Notes under the pieces: model-generated
What the model saw: only the letters and a program-made list of their open reading frames with translations
Told to the model about the DNA's origin: nothing
The model's database searches: none
Made by a program: the position numbers and the translations under genes
Shown: positions 7,444-15,800 of the stretch, piece after piece
Layout of the letters: each line of letters starts with the position of its first letter
Position numbering within the stretch: position 1 is the first letter of the stretch
Source of the DNA: CAYLLN01 sp036496265
Lineage (GTDB): Bacteria; Planctomycetota; Planctomycetia; Pirellulales; Pirellulaceae
Direction: 5' to 3'
Assembly: GCA_036496265.1 (NCBI GenBank)
Contig: DASXLL010000278.1
Span: forward strand, 1 to 35,796
Length of the DNA: 35,796 nucleotides

Positions 7444-8868
7444 TTAGCTTTCATCAAGCGCACGGAGAATTCCTTCCGCTTTGTGCCACGTCTCCTCATA
7501 CTCCCGCTCCGGCGATGACTGCGCCACAATCCCACCGCCGACCGGAAACTGCCACCAGCCGCGACTGCTAGTGATAGTCCGAATTAAAATGCTGAGGTCC
7601 ATCGAGCCATCGAACCCGAAATATCCCAGCGACCCGCAGTAAGCCCCGCGGGCCGTCGGTTCCAGTTCGGCAATGATTTCCATCGCCCGGATTTTGGGGG
7701 CACCGGTGATCGAGCCGCCGGGAAAAGCGGCGCGGACCAGATCAACCGCCGTTTTTCCCGACGAGAGCGTCCCTTCGACGGCAGAGACCAAATGCTGCAC
7801 GAATTGATATGTTTCCAGGCCACAAAGCTGCGTCACTCGCACGCTATCTGGCTCGCAAACTCGCGACAAATCATTCCGCAACAAATCAACGATCATGACG
7901 TTTTCCGCACGGTCTTTCTCGCTTTGCAACAAATCGTCGCCCGCGAACAAGTCGGCCTCGGCCCAAGCAGTGCGTCGCCGCGTCCCTTTGATCGGCCGCG
8001 CTTCGACCCGGCCGTTTTCTACTTTTAAGAATCGCTCTGGCGAAGCACTGATGATTTGTGTTTCGCCAAGATCGAACCAGCCGGCGAAGGGCGCCGGGTT
8101 ACATTGCCGCAGCCGCAGATAGAGCGAAAGTGAATCACCCTCAGCCGGATAGAGCAGTCGCTGTGACAGATTCACCTGAAAAATGTCGCCGGCATGGATG
8201 TATTCGATGGCCCGCTTCACGATGGCCTGGTAGTCGGATGCTGAAAAAGTGCTTGTGAGGCCGGGGGGACCAGGAACCGAGAATTGCGGAGCAAGCTTGC
8301 TGGCCGCTAAGGTCGTAGCCGACGATTGTTGCTCGCGACGGCTCGGAGTTGCTCTTAGCCAAGCCTGGAATTGCTCGACGCGTTTCTTGGCGCGAGACAA
8401 CCGACGCGATGGCTCGGTTTCGGGAAATCCCTGGGAGATTAGCCAAGCGCGGTGGTCGGCATGATCGATCGCGAGCACCGTGTCGTAGAGGCCAATAGCG
8501 AGTGCCGGGATTTGAAACTCGTCGCAACGCGGCGGTGGAATCCGCTCCAGGCTACGGCCGAGGTCGTACGACAAAAGTCCCGCCGCGCCGCCTTGAAACG
8601 GCGGCAGACCGGGCCGCGCTGGTTGGCGCCATTCGCGCAGTCGCGTTTCCAACAATGATAGGCCGTGTGTCTGGTCGGCCGGGACGGTGACGAACTCAAA
8701 CGGATCGGCCGTTAAAAACGAATAGCGGCCCAGGCGCGGCTCGCGCAGCGCGCTGTCAAGAAGCAGGCTGTGCGGCAGCACAGAGAGGCCGATTAGCGCC
8801 GATTCGACGTCGGGCGGTGGAAGCAGTTCGACGACCAGCGGCAAGTCGTTCATTTCGCAGGTCGTCAT
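7444..8868 (-). CDS. pabB: Aminodeoxychorismate synthase component I
   Basis: Converts chorismate to 4-amino-4-deoxychorismate, the first step of p-aminobenzoate synthesis. The chorismate-binding domain fills the C-terminal half: DIFQVNLSQR, ISASPERFL, PIKGTRRR, SEKDRAENVMIVDLLRNDL, FPGGSITGAPKIRAMEII and a PVGGGIV end. The PIKGT Lys is the PabB-specific nucleophile; anthranilate synthases have PLAGT, so TrpE is disfavoured. The N-terminal half fits the usual domain (LDSALREPRLGRYSFL). At 474 residues it is normal length. The start ATG overlaps the stop of the upstream DHPS-like gene by 4 bases; a second in-frame ATG lies 15 bases on. Neither the glutaminase PabA nor the lyase PabC is visible here. 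Its product p-aminobenzoate would feed a DHPS-type reaction, matching its neighbour. Confidence 0.9.
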   Translation of the reverse strand: MTTCEMNDLPLVVELLPPPDVESALIGLSVLPHSLLLDSALREPRLGRYSFLTADPFEFVTVPADQTHGLSLLETRLREWRQPARPGLPPFQGGAAGLLSYDLGRSLERIPPPRCDEFQIPALAIGLYDTVLAIDHADHRAWLISQGFPETEPSRRLSRAKKRVEQFQAWLRATPSRREQQSSATTLAASKLAPQFSVPGPPGLTSTFSASDYQAIVKRAIEYIHAGDIFQVNLSQRLLYPAEGDSLSLYLRLRQCNPAPFAGWFDLGETQIISASPERFLKVENGRVEARPIKGTRRRTAWAEADLFAGDDLLQSEKDRAENVMIVDLLRNDLSRVCEPDSVRVTQLCGLETYQFVQHLVSAVEGTLSSGKTAVDLVRAAFPGGSITGAPKIRAMEIIAELEPTARGAYCGSLGYFGFDGSMDLSILIRTITSSRGWWQFPVGGGIVAQSSPEREYEETWHKAEGILRALDES

Positions 8869-10304
8869 TCGCTCGCCTCGGGACGCGACGAGGATGATTT
8901 GGTTTTGCGCAAGCGATGACTCTGCTCGGACTCAGTCAAATAGCCCCAGTTGAGAGCCTCGTCTTGTCGATATTCTTTGCCGAGCGTCAAGGCGATCGCC
9001 GCTTTGGCCATCTCGAAACCCAGATAGAACGCATGCGATGCATCCATGTTCTTGGGCGGCTGATGCGCGTCTGCCGCGCCGCCGAAGCCGGGATTTAGCA
9101 GCCGCTCGAAGACCAGAAACGGGTCGCGATCGGCAATGTGCAGCCCAGCCCCGATCAGATGCACCTTTCCCGCATCCCCGAAGACACGATAACTATTGTC
9201 TTTGATTTGCTCCGCCAGTTTTTGCAGTGACTCGCTGCCAAATTCATGAACTTTTGGATCACGGAGCGTCACCAGCCGCGGTTCGATGTGCTTGGGTGGA
9301 ATTCGATGACGGCGAGCATAACACACAAGTCGCCGAGCCAGGTCGCATTCGCGCACGGACGTTTTAGCCCAGTTGATGACCTGCGTCGTCAGGATGCTGC
9401 GAATGCCAAGCTCTTGGCAGAAGCCAAGCAGGAGAACATTGATGCCGGCCGAGTCGGCGTCCGTCAACTCAGTCAAATTGCCGATTCCCATCAGCATTTC
9501 GGCGTCGGGGAAGCGGCGGCGGACTTCGAGATAACGGCCGAGACTGGCGGCGAAACCGCAGCCAATGGGCTCAATGATTGGGTCGATGCGCAGCGGCACT
9601 CCGGCGGCGGCCAGGGCTTCTAAAGTTTCTTCGAGGCCACCGAGCGTGGGAATGTCGTCAGGGATGACGACGACCTCGCAACCCCAGTTTTTGGCAGCTT
9701 CCCGATTGGAACGATTTACGCTGAGAACTAACTCGGCGCCGGCTCGGACGGCTGGCTCGATTTCCGCCGAATTGAGGCTGTCGATCGAGACCCGATGGCC
9801 ATCGGCTTTCAGCGTACGGACACATTCGGCCACTCCTGCCCACGGTTCGCCCGGATCGCAACCGACATCGATCCAATCCGCACCGCTGGTTCGCAGGGCG
9901 GCCGCTTCAGCCAAGATGTCCTGCAGCGACAGTCGTGGGGCATGATTGATCTCGGCGATGATTTTGATGTCGTATTGGCCATAGTCGTCTTTGGCCGACT
10001 GCTGGCCAAAGAATCCGTCCAGCTCGCGAAGATCGCGTGGGCCGCGCTCAACGCGGGCCGAAGTGAGCGTTTGAATCGGCGACAGATCGCCGTCGCAATA
10101 GCCGGGAACAATGACGCGGCTGGCTGATGGCGGAATGTGAACGTGTCGGCTAATCCAAGCCGGAGTCATCAACGCTGCGACTGTGATCGGCAACACTTCC
10201 AGCGTAAAGTCGAAGCCAGCTTTTTCGGCGAGCGACGCGACGACCGGTCGCAGCGCGTGCTCCGCGAGGCGGCCGGTGACGAAATGGATGTGGTCCGTGG
10301 TCAT
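8865..10304 (-). CDS. DHPS-like pterin enzyme (DUF6513-type N-terminus)
   Basis: Probable pterin-binding TIM-barrel enzyme related to dihydropteroate synthase, larger than FolP (479 versus about 280 residues). Residues about 1-110 form an extra N-terminal domain of the type I know as DUF6513. The barrel follows: IIAEINHAPRLS, SGADWIDVGCDPGEP in place of the FolP DIGGESTRP loop, VSIDSLNSAEIEPAVRAGAE, and later GIGNLTELTDADSAGINVLL. DHPS-like genes of this sort occur among tetrahydromethanopterin synthesis genes of methylotrophs, and such C1 genes are reported in planctomycetes (family knowledge). A role in methanopterin rather than folate synthesis is therefore inferred. It overlaps pabB by 4 bases. 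The start codon lies inside a heptamer repeat, with no clear Shine-Dalgarno. Confidence 0.75.
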   Translation of the reverse strand: MTTDHIHFVTGRLAEHALRPVVASLAEKAGFDFTLEVLPITVAALMTPAWISRHVHIPPSASRVIVPGYCDGDLSPIQTLTSARVERGPRDLRELDGFFGQQSAKDDYGQYDIKIIAEINHAPRLSLQDILAEAAALRTSGADWIDVGCDPGEPWAGVAECVRTLKADGHRVSIDSLNSAEIEPAVRAGAELVLSVNRSNREAAKNWGCEVVVIPDDIPTLGGLEETLEALAAAGVPLRIDPIIEPIGCGFAASLGRYLEVRRRFPDAEMLMGIGNLTELTDADSAGINVLLLGFCQELGIRSILTTQVINWAKTSVRECDLARRLVCYARRHRIPPKHIEPRLVTLRDPKVHEFGSESLQKLAEQIKDNSYRVFGDAGKVHLIGAGLHIADRDPFLVFERLLNPGFGGAADAHQPPKNMDASHAFYLGFEMAKAAIALTLGKEYRQDEALNWGYLTESEQSHRLRKTKSSSSRPEASE

Positions 10305-10357
10305 TTGTCATTGGTCATTTGTCTGGTCACAAATGACAAGTGACCAGTGACAAATGA
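10300..10357. repeat. Heptamer-period palindrome, GTCATTT/AAATGAC type
   Basis: GTCATTT, GTCATTG, GTCATTT run one way, then AAATGAC, AAGTGAC, CAGTGAC, AAATGAC run the other, so the tandem heptamers form an inverted repeat. It fills the whole gap between the SDR gene and the DHPS-like gene and supplies the latter's ATG. Related elements are at 18382, 27476 and 35492. Confidence 0.75.
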
Positions 10358-10359
10358 CA

Positions 10360-11145
10360 TCACTCGTACCGAAATCCCCCGTTGATCGGAATAGTTTGGC
10401 CTGTGATGAAATCGGCTGCGGGTGAGGCGAGGAACGCTGCGGCGCGGGCGACGTCTTCTGGCGTTCCCCACCGCCCACGCAGAGACTGCCTGGTGGCTCG
10501 CTCTTGCCAATAGTCCGATGCTTTTTCGCCCCAGGCGGTGCGAATCCAACCGGGAGCCAGGCAATTGACGCGGACTTGGGGAGCGAGCGATTGGGCGAGG
10601 CTGCGAGTGAAGGCCATGACGGCGCCTTTCACCGCGGCGAACATCTCGCCGCTATCACCGGACATGCCCTGCTCAGCCTGATCCCAACCGACGTTCAAGA
10701 TGACGCCGCTGCCGCGTTGTTTCATCCGCTGGCCGATGGCGCGCGACAACTCGATCGTGGCAAGACAATCGACATTCCAGAGGGCTTCCAGCTTTTTCTC
10801 GAACGGCCAGGCGGCGGCATCGTCAGTCAAAACATCGGCACCGGCAAGGTTGACCAAGACGTCGATTCGCGATTTCCAGTTCCAGGCAGCTTCGGCGAAA
10901 GAACGGCGACCCGTTTCAGCGGACAAGTCGGCGGCCAATGCGACCGCATCACTGCCATTGCCGCGAAGCTGACCGACGAGCGACTCAACCGATTCTCGCC
11001 TTTTATTGCCGTGAACGCCCACTGCGGCGCCTTGCCGGGCGAACTCCGACGCCACGGCCCGGCCGATGCCGCCGGAGGCACCTGTCACGACGGCGACAAG
11101 GCCGGTCAGCGGAACGGCGGGAGCAGATAACGAGGGCATTTTCAA
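10360..11145 (-). CDS. SDR-family protein with degraded catalytic residues
   Basis: Rossmann-fold short-chain dehydrogenase/reductase homologue, 261 aa. The nucleotide-binding motif VTGASGGIGRAVA is intact, as are a NLAGA variant of NNAG, the WNVDC Asn region and the C-terminal INGGFRYE. The catalytic motif is changed: where YxxxK is expected the sequence reads MFAAVK, with Phe (codon TTC) for Tyr and Lys kept, and the usual Ser of NISS lies in NVGWDQ, which has no Ser. Normal SDR hydride chemistry is therefore doubtful, although it may still bind NAD(P)H. It is the first gene of a three-gene minus-strand run with the DHPS-like gene and pabB, so a pterin reductase-like or scaffolding role is possible. 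An alternative Met lies 6 bases into the gene. Confidence 0.78.
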   Translation of the reverse strand: MKMPSLSAPAVPLTGLVAVVTGASGGIGRAVASEFARQGAAVGVHGNKRRESVESLVGQLRGNGSDAVALAADLSAETGRRSFAEAAWNWKSRIDVLVNLAGADVLTDDAAAWPFEKKLEALWNVDCLATIELSRAIGQRMKQRGSGVILNVGWDQAEQGMSGDSGEMFAAVKGAVMAFTRSLAQSLAPQVRVNCLAPGWIRTAWGEKASDYWQERATRQSLRGRWGTPEDVARAAAFLASPAADFITGQTIPINGGFRYE

Positions 11146-11375
11146 TGAGTAGCGCGGCGAGCCGCTCGTTTGGGAAGAATTGGCTTTCCTTGTGTTCTAG
11201 TTCGGGCGGCAATCGGCGACAAGGAAGCCGACAAGGAAGCAAAGTCCGGGTCGAATCCTTCGCGTACGATTCGGGGGCCTGTGAACTCACTTGCTGGACA
11301 TTGCCCGATGGCTGTGCTGTAATCCGTGCTATTAGTCCTACCTTACTCTCCCACCCGATAGCAGAAAGGCACAGC
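11146..11375. promoter_or_regulatory. Divergent promoter region between SDR and Gfo/Idh genes
   Basis: This 230-base divergent gap must hold promoters for both flanking genes, but I cannot pick convincing -35/-10 pairs. It has a short palindrome GCGGC-GA-GCCGC and two direct copies of GACAAGGAAGC (11218-11228 and 11230-11240). AAAGG at 11366-11369 region is a plausible ribosome binding site for the oxidoreductase. Confidence 0.35.
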
Positions 11376-12869
11376 ATGTCCTCTCTTTCTCGTCGCAAAT
11401 TCCTGCGCGGAGCGGCCGCAGTCAGCGCGGCGTTTCCGCTATTTACCATTGCCGGCACGAAGGCGTCCGGCAAGGTCATTGGAGCGAACGATACCGTTCG
11501 CATCGGCGTTGCCGGCAGCGGCGGACGCGGCGGCAACCACATTAGCGAATGGACCAGCCAGGAGAAGGTCCAAATCACGTATTTGATCGATCCGGACAAG
11601 TCGCAATTGGCCAAGGGCGCGTCCAACGTGCAAAAGCGACAAAAAACGTCGCCCAAGACGGTCCAAGACATTCGGCAGGCGCTGGACGACAAGGAACTGG
11701 ATGCGATTTCGATTGCGACCTGCAACCACTGGCATTCGCTGATCACCATTTGGGGGTGCCAGGCCGGCAAGGACGTGTATGTCGAAAAGCCCATGAGCCA
11801 CAACGTGTTCGAGGGCCGCAAATGCGTCGAAGCGGCCAAAAAATATAATCGCGTGGTGCAGCACGGGACTCAGAGCCGTAGCAGCAGGTCGTTCGCCCGG
11901 GCTGTGGCGGCGGTGCATTCGGGCAAGTATGGCGAGCTGCGCGTCAGCAAAGGCTCGCCGAGCAAGCCGGGCAGCGGGCGGTGGAGCATCGGCTTCAAGC
12001 CGTTTTCGACGCCCAACTCGGACTTTGACTTCAACCTGTGGGTCGGCCCGGCCCCGATGCAGCCATTTCACGGCAATTTGCATCCTTATAATTGGCACTG
12101 GTTCTGGGATTTCGGTAACGGCGAGATCGGCAATCAGGGCGTCCATCAGATGGACATCGCCCGCTGGGGCATCAAGGGCGGAATGCTGCCGACGAAAGTT
12201 TATGCCCTCGGCGGCCGGTTTCTGTTCGACGGTCCCGATCAGGCCCAAACGCCGAATCAGCAGCTTGCCGTCATGGAATTCGGCGGGCCCGACCGTATTC
12301 TTTTGTTCGAGGTCCGCGGTTTGACCGGCAAGCATCCTGATTTTCCGCAGGACGTGTCCAACGTCTTTTACACGACGGAAGGCGTGATCAAGACCGGCGG
12401 TGAGCGCCGCGGCGAGTACGTGTTCTTTCCCAAGAACGGTGGCGAGCCGCAGAAGCTGCAAGTCGAGGAGCCGAAGATTACCGTCGCGGACGCCTTCCCG
12501 GCGTTCATCAACGCGATTCGGACGCGGAAGCCGGAAGATAATAATTGCGATGCCGAAGTCGCTCACTACTCGGCCGCCTGCTGCCACTTGCCGAACATTT
12601 CGTATCGACTGGGTGCCGGCAAGCCCGGCAATTACGACGAGTGTCGCAAAGCGGTCGGCGATAACAAGGAAGTGATCGAATCACTTGAGCGGATTCGCGA
12701 CAATTGCAAAGCGGTCGGCCTGCCGATCGACGGCATGACGTATGTGGTCGGACCGGCGCTGACGTTCGATCCGAAGACGGAGCGGTTCACCGGCGAGCGG
12801 GCGGATGAGGCGAATAAACTCCTCCGCCGCGATTACCGTGCGCCGTTCGTGGTGCCGGAAACCGTGTAA
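11376..12869 (+). CDS. Gfo/Idh/MocA family oxidoreductase, Tat-exported
   Basis: NAD(P)-dependent sugar or cyclitol oxidoreductase-like protein exported in folded form. It starts at the ATG at 11376, with an AAAGG ribosome binding site 7-11 bases upstream; the longer frame upstream is non-coding. Residues 1-30 carry a twin-arginine signal (SRRKFLRGAAAVSAAF). The Rossmann domain follows (VRIGVAGSGGRGG, ISIATCNHWHS, GKDVYVEKPMSHN with the EKP Lys), then the family's beta-sheet domain (GNGEIGNQGVHQMDIARWGI). The 497-residue size fits the large family of planctomycete secreted Gfo/Idh/MocA proteins. It is a single gene: the divergent SDR and the convergent DUF1559 gene are each separated by repeats. 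The substrate is unknown. These proteins are expanded in planctomycetes and most have no assigned reaction. Confidence 0.88.
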   Translation: MSSLSRRKFLRGAAAVSAAFPLFTIAGTKASGKVIGANDTVRIGVAGSGGRGGNHISEWTSQEKVQITYLIDPDKSQLAKGASNVQKRQKTSPKTVQDIRQALDDKELDAISIATCNHWHSLITIWGCQAGKDVYVEKPMSHNVFEGRKCVEAAKKYNRVVQHGTQSRSSRSFARAVAAVHSGKYGELRVSKGSPSKPGSGRWSIGFKPFSTPNSDFDFNLWVGPAPMQPFHGNLHPYNWHWFWDFGNGEIGNQGVHQMDIARWGIKGGMLPTKVYALGGRFLFDGPDQAQTPNQQLAVMEFGGPDRILLFEVRGLTGKHPDFPQDVSNVFYTTEGVIKTGGERRGEYVFFPKNGGEPQKLQVEEPKITVADAFPAFINAIRTRKPEDNNCDAEVAHYSAACCHLPNISYRLGAGKPGNYDECRKAVGDNKEVIESLERIRDNCKAVGLPIDGMTYVVGPALTFDPKTERFTGERADEANKLLRRDYRAPFVVPETV

Positions 12870-12890
12870 ACATTGAAATCTTTACGAGCT

Positions 12891-12950
12891 GAAGAACCAA
12901 AAAAACGCCAAGCGCGCCTTTGGTTCTTCGGAATTTGGTTCTTGGTTCTT
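12891..12950 (+). terminator. Heptamer hairpin after the Gfo/Idh/MocA gene
   Basis: GAAGAACCAAA at 12891-12901 pairs with TTTGGTTCTTC at 12919-12929, an 11-bp stem. GGTTCTT then recurs at 12937-12943 and 12944-12950, giving a 7-base period. It lies 21 bases after the stop, so termination is plausible. It belongs to the same structural class as the other heptamer elements. Confidence 0.55.
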
Positions 12951-12952
12951 CT

Positions 12953-12988
12953 AAACAAAAAACGCCCCGGCAGGTAACCTGCCGAGGC
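12953..12988 (-). terminator. Rho-independent terminator of the first DUF1559 gene
   Basis: Read on the minus strand, CGCCTCGGCAGG, loop TTA and CCTGCCGGGGCG make a 12-bp stem with one G-U pair, followed directly by TTTTTTGTTT. This is a textbook intrinsic terminator about 70 bases after the DUF1559 stop. On the plus strand the tail is only TGTTTT. Confidence 0.85.
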
Positions 12989-13026
12989 GCTGTTTTAGGT
13001 TTCGCTCTAACCGCAAGGATCTGTAC

Positions 13027-13051
13027 TAGCGGCACACGGAATGTGCCTACT
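13027..13051. repeat. Short palindrome after DUF1559
   Basis: GGCACA and TGTGCC around CGGAA (13031-13047), a 6-bp stem with a 5-base loop, just after the DUF1559 stop. From memory this core is a frequent dispersed repeat in planctomycetes; no second copy is visible here. Confidence 0.45.
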
Positions 13052-13056
13052 ACAGA

Positions 13057-14262
13057 CTAGTAATCACCAATCTGCTGACCGTCGTCACGCGTGGCCAACC
13101 GCTTGCAAATCGGGGCCGGCGTGTTCTTAGTGACGGCGGCCGTGTGACCGTCCATAAAGACTGCGAGCACGACGTTCGGATGGGCCGAGATCAGCGGGTT
13201 GTTCCCCTGTGTTTGGCCGATACCTTGGGTCACGCTCACGGCACTGGCCTGCGGCGTTCCGAGACCCTGAACGTTCTGGTTCTTGCCGTTAAAGCCGATC
13301 ACCGTGTTCGAGGGGGCAACCGGCGAGCCGTAGGCACGAATCGTCGTGATGTTGTATGCGTTATTAAAGGTCGCAACACCTTGGCTCGACGTATAACCGT
13401 TGTTCAAACCCAGCCACCACCAGCCGCCAGTCAACATTCCCGTGCCGCCGTTGGCAAAGCTGCCGTCGATGCGATAGCGGGTGCCCGTGGTATTGCCTTG
13501 GTGCATGCCGTAGAAGTAATCGCTCTTCTCGGAGACGATCATCGTGTTCGACGTGCCGTCGATGCACGCGGCCATGCCGTAGCACTCATTGGGCGCGAGC
13601 ATGCCGCCCCACGATTGCTGCGAGGGGTTTGGTGTGTTGCCACCATTAGCCGTCGCCGTGGTCAGCGACGTGCGCGGCGCCAGACGCGTCTCGAGGAATG
13701 GCAGCTCAGTCGCGATCTGGTTCGCGAAGTGGTTGGTCGCTCCTGAGATGCCGACATACGACGCCACGACGCAGGTATATGCGGGGGACGTCTTCGCCTG
13801 CAAGATTTCCGTCTGCGGTAATGGGCTCGACGGACAGAGCATCCAGGCGATCTTCTGATTGTTCGCATGGAACGGAACGCGGCCCGCTAGCTGTGTGACG
13901 GTGTCTACGATCCCGGTCGGGATGGAGACCAAACCCGCCTCAATCAGGTCGGACAGCGGCTTCTGCTCGGCAAATGGTAGGATGCCGACATACCAGCTTG
14001 GCCCGTACCCCTGTGGGCCGCCCGAGAACGTATTGCTGGAGGACGTATTCACGAAACGCGCCCGCGCACCGTAGGGCAGGCTTTGGAACGTGTCGTGATA
14101 GTTTTGCAGGGCCAGACCAATCTGCTTCAGATTGTTCCCGCACTGCATACGACGCGCGGCTTCGCGGGCGGCTTGTACCGCCGGCAACAGCAGCGCCACG
14201 AGCACACCAATGATGGCAATCACCACCAGGAGCTCGACGAGCGTAAATGCACTTCTCTTCAT
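13057..14262 (-). CDS. DUF1559 protein with prepilin-type N-terminus
   Basis: Planctomycete-typical surface or pseudopilin-like protein, 401 aa. I start it at the ATG at 14262, because the next residues are MKRSAFTLVELLVVIAIIGV, a class III prepilin leader with the FTLVE motif and a long hydrophobic helix, and AAAGGG lies 8-13 bases upstream. The longer start at 14337 adds 25 residues without leader character. The DUF1559 signatures follow: QAAREAARRMQCGNNLKQIG, a DGTSNTMIVSE motif and a C-terminal FMDGHTAAV. Prepilin peptidase would cut before Phe and methylate it. No pilus assembly genes are nearby, which is usual for this very expanded family. The exact role is unknown. A strong intrinsic terminator follows. 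Confidence 0.92.
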   Translation of the reverse strand: MKRSAFTLVELLVVIAIIGVLVALLLPAVQAAREAARRMQCGNNLKQIGLALQNYHDTFQSLPYGARARFVNTSSSNTFSGGPQGYGPSWYVGILPFAEQKPLSDLIEAGLVSIPTGIVDTVTQLAGRVPFHANNQKIAWMLCPSSPLPQTEILQAKTSPAYTCVVASYVGISGATNHFANQIATELPFLETRLAPRTSLTTATANGGNTPNPSQQSWGGMLAPNECYGMAACIDGTSNTMIVSEKSDYFYGMHQGNTTGTRYRIDGSFANGGTGMLTGGWWWLGLNNGYTSSQGVATFNNAYNITTIRAYGSPVAPSNTVIGFNGKNQNVQGLGTPQASAVSVTQGIGQTQGNNPLISAHPNVVLAVFMDGHTAAVTKNTPAPICKRLATRDDGQQIGDY

Positions 14263-14640
14263 ACTTCGACCCTTTCCCTTAAGAAAAAATAAATGATTGC
14301 AATCCGCAGCGGGAAAACGTGCCGCGGTTAATGCCATGGCGATTACCTGGATTATCGGCAGGCCGCTAGCCTCACTGCGGAACTGCTTTTCCAGGTATTG
14401 CGTAGATTGTCAGAGTGCAGGCGAAAAGTCAACAAAATCGAGCGCTGGAATGGCAAAAATGTTGCCGAAGATGCTCTTTTGCCTGTTTTGGGTCGTAAAA
14501 TGGCCAGTGGGGCGACTTTTAGAGGTGGCTGGCCGAAACTCGGCTGGCTAATTTCCGTATTGGCCTGGGGCGGCGGTTGCGATGCGTGGGAACGAAAATC
14601 TACGGCTTGCTCGCTGGTTTGAGGCGAGCTTTTAACTCGA
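14263..14640. promoter_or_regulatory. 378-base divergent gap
   Basis: Lies between the divergent DUF1559 and FabD-like genes and presumably carries both promoters. I see no convincing -35/-10 pair, operator palindrome or coding frame. AAGGGAAAGGG (minus strand, just upstream of 14262) serves as ribosome binding site for DUF1559; GAGGCGA about 14 bases before 14641 is weak for the other gene. Confidence 0.3.
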
Positions 14641-15777
14641 ATGCCGAAGCAAAATCTCATCGAACGGATTCCGGACTGCGTGCTGGCATTCCGCGGCTAT
14701 AACGTCACGAACTTGGGTCGGACGCCGGAGTTATTGGAGCATCGAGCATATGGAGCGCTGGTCGAGAGGCAGTTGGCGGCGGTGTCCGACGCGGCGAGCG
14801 ATATTTTGAAGCGGCGCGTTGATCTCATCGCGCAAGTGCGCGAGCGGCGGGAATCGACGCTAGCGGCGTATGGCGAGGCGCTCGCGCTCGTGTTGGCGGT
14901 GGAGGCCGCGCACCTTTCGATTTTGCGCGAGCAGTTTGGAGTGGAGTGGTCGGGGGCACGATTCGCGTACGGCTTCAGCCTGGGCGAAATCGCTGCCGTC
15001 GTTGCCGGAGGCGTTTTGAATTTGCGCTCCGCGCTGGAAGTGTTGCTGCCGTTGGCCGACGATTGCGTGACGCTGGCGCATGAATCGACGCTCGGCGTGC
15101 TATTCACGCGCAGCCGCGAGTTGTCGCGCGACGACGTGTTCCGCTTGTGTTTGGCGATCAACCAGGAAGGTCGCGGCGTGATGGGGGTATCGGCGCATCT
15201 GGCGCCGAATGCGATGCTCATCATCGGTCAGCACGACACGCTCGATCGGTTCATGGCGCGGGCCAAGACACAGTTCGATGTGCGCGTTCACCTGCGCAAA
15301 AACGACGCCAAGTGGCCGCCGATCCATACGCCGATTGTCTGGCAGCGGCAGATCTCGAATCGGGCGGCCGAGCGGATGCACACCATGCCGCTATCGGCTA
15401 ACGCGCCGAAGCCGCGCATCTTTTCGCTCGTCAACGGCTGTTACGATTACACGGCGCTTACCGCCCGCGCTTTACTCTCTCAATGGATTGACCATCCACA
15501 GCGGCTGTGGGACGCGATTTATGAAACTCTGGCCGCCAGCGTGGCGACGATTTTGCACATTGGGCCGGGGCCGAACATCATCCCCGCCACGTACAAGCGG
15601 CTCAGCGCCGACGTTGTTAGCCAGACGCAGGAGAGTCGCAGCTTGCGGGCGCTTTCGGCCGCGGTTCGCCGGCAGTGGCTGCGGCGGCTGTTGCCGCATC
15701 GAGCGGCGCTGCTGCGAGCACCGTATATCGAGCACATCATTCTCGAAGACTGGCTGCTGGCGAATGCCTCACCGTAA
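14641..15777 (+). CDS. FabD-like acyltransferase-domain protein
   Basis: Protein of 378 aa built around a malonyl-CoA:ACP-transacylase-like fold. The nucleophile elbow reads YGFSLGEIAAVVAGG, the FabD GHSLGE elbow with Phe for His but the Ser kept. The second active-site element, IHTPIVW, matches the FabD FHTPLM segment, so the catalytic His is present, and RIFSLVNG matches the conserved SNVTG-like strand. The leading LAFRGYNVTNLGRTPELLE resembles the FPGQGS entry with its glutamine lost. It is a lone gene without acyl carrier protein, ketosynthase or other fatty-acid or polyketide genes in the window, so it is probably not the housekeeping FabD. An acyl-transfer role is inferred; acyl donor and acceptor are unknown. 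Confidence 0.65.
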   Translation: MPKQNLIERIPDCVLAFRGYNVTNLGRTPELLEHRAYGALVERQLAAVSDAASDILKRRVDLIAQVRERRESTLAAYGEALALVLAVEAAHLSILREQFGVEWSGARFAYGFSLGEIAAVVAGGVLNLRSALEVLLPLADDCVTLAHESTLGVLFTRSRELSRDDVFRLCLAINQEGRGVMGVSAHLAPNAMLIIGQHDTLDRFMARAKTQFDVRVHLRKNDAKWPPIHTPIVWQRQISNRAAERMHTMPLSANAPKPRIFSLVNGCYDYTALTARALLSQWIDHPQRLWDAIYETLAASVATILHIGPGPNIIPATYKRLSADVVSQTQESRSLRALSAAVRRQWLRRLLPHRAALLRAPYIEHIILEDWLLANASP

Positions 15778-15800
15778 ATGGTCGCCTCCCAATCACCTCA

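Noticed and set aside
7308..7571. An 87-codon frame at the PhoD/pabB junction
   Set aside because: Reads through the A/T-rich palindrome (HEKHKKAQKT) and overlaps both flanking genes.
11439..12587. A 382-codon antisense frame over the Gfo/Idh/MocA gene
   Set aside because: Shadow of a confidently identified gene; no ribosome binding site and low-complexity translation.
14631..14642. 12-base match TTTAACTCGAAT before the FabD-like gene and before the second DUF1559 gene (24023-24034)
   Set aside because: A 12-base match is expected by chance in a window this long, and the position relative to the start differs.
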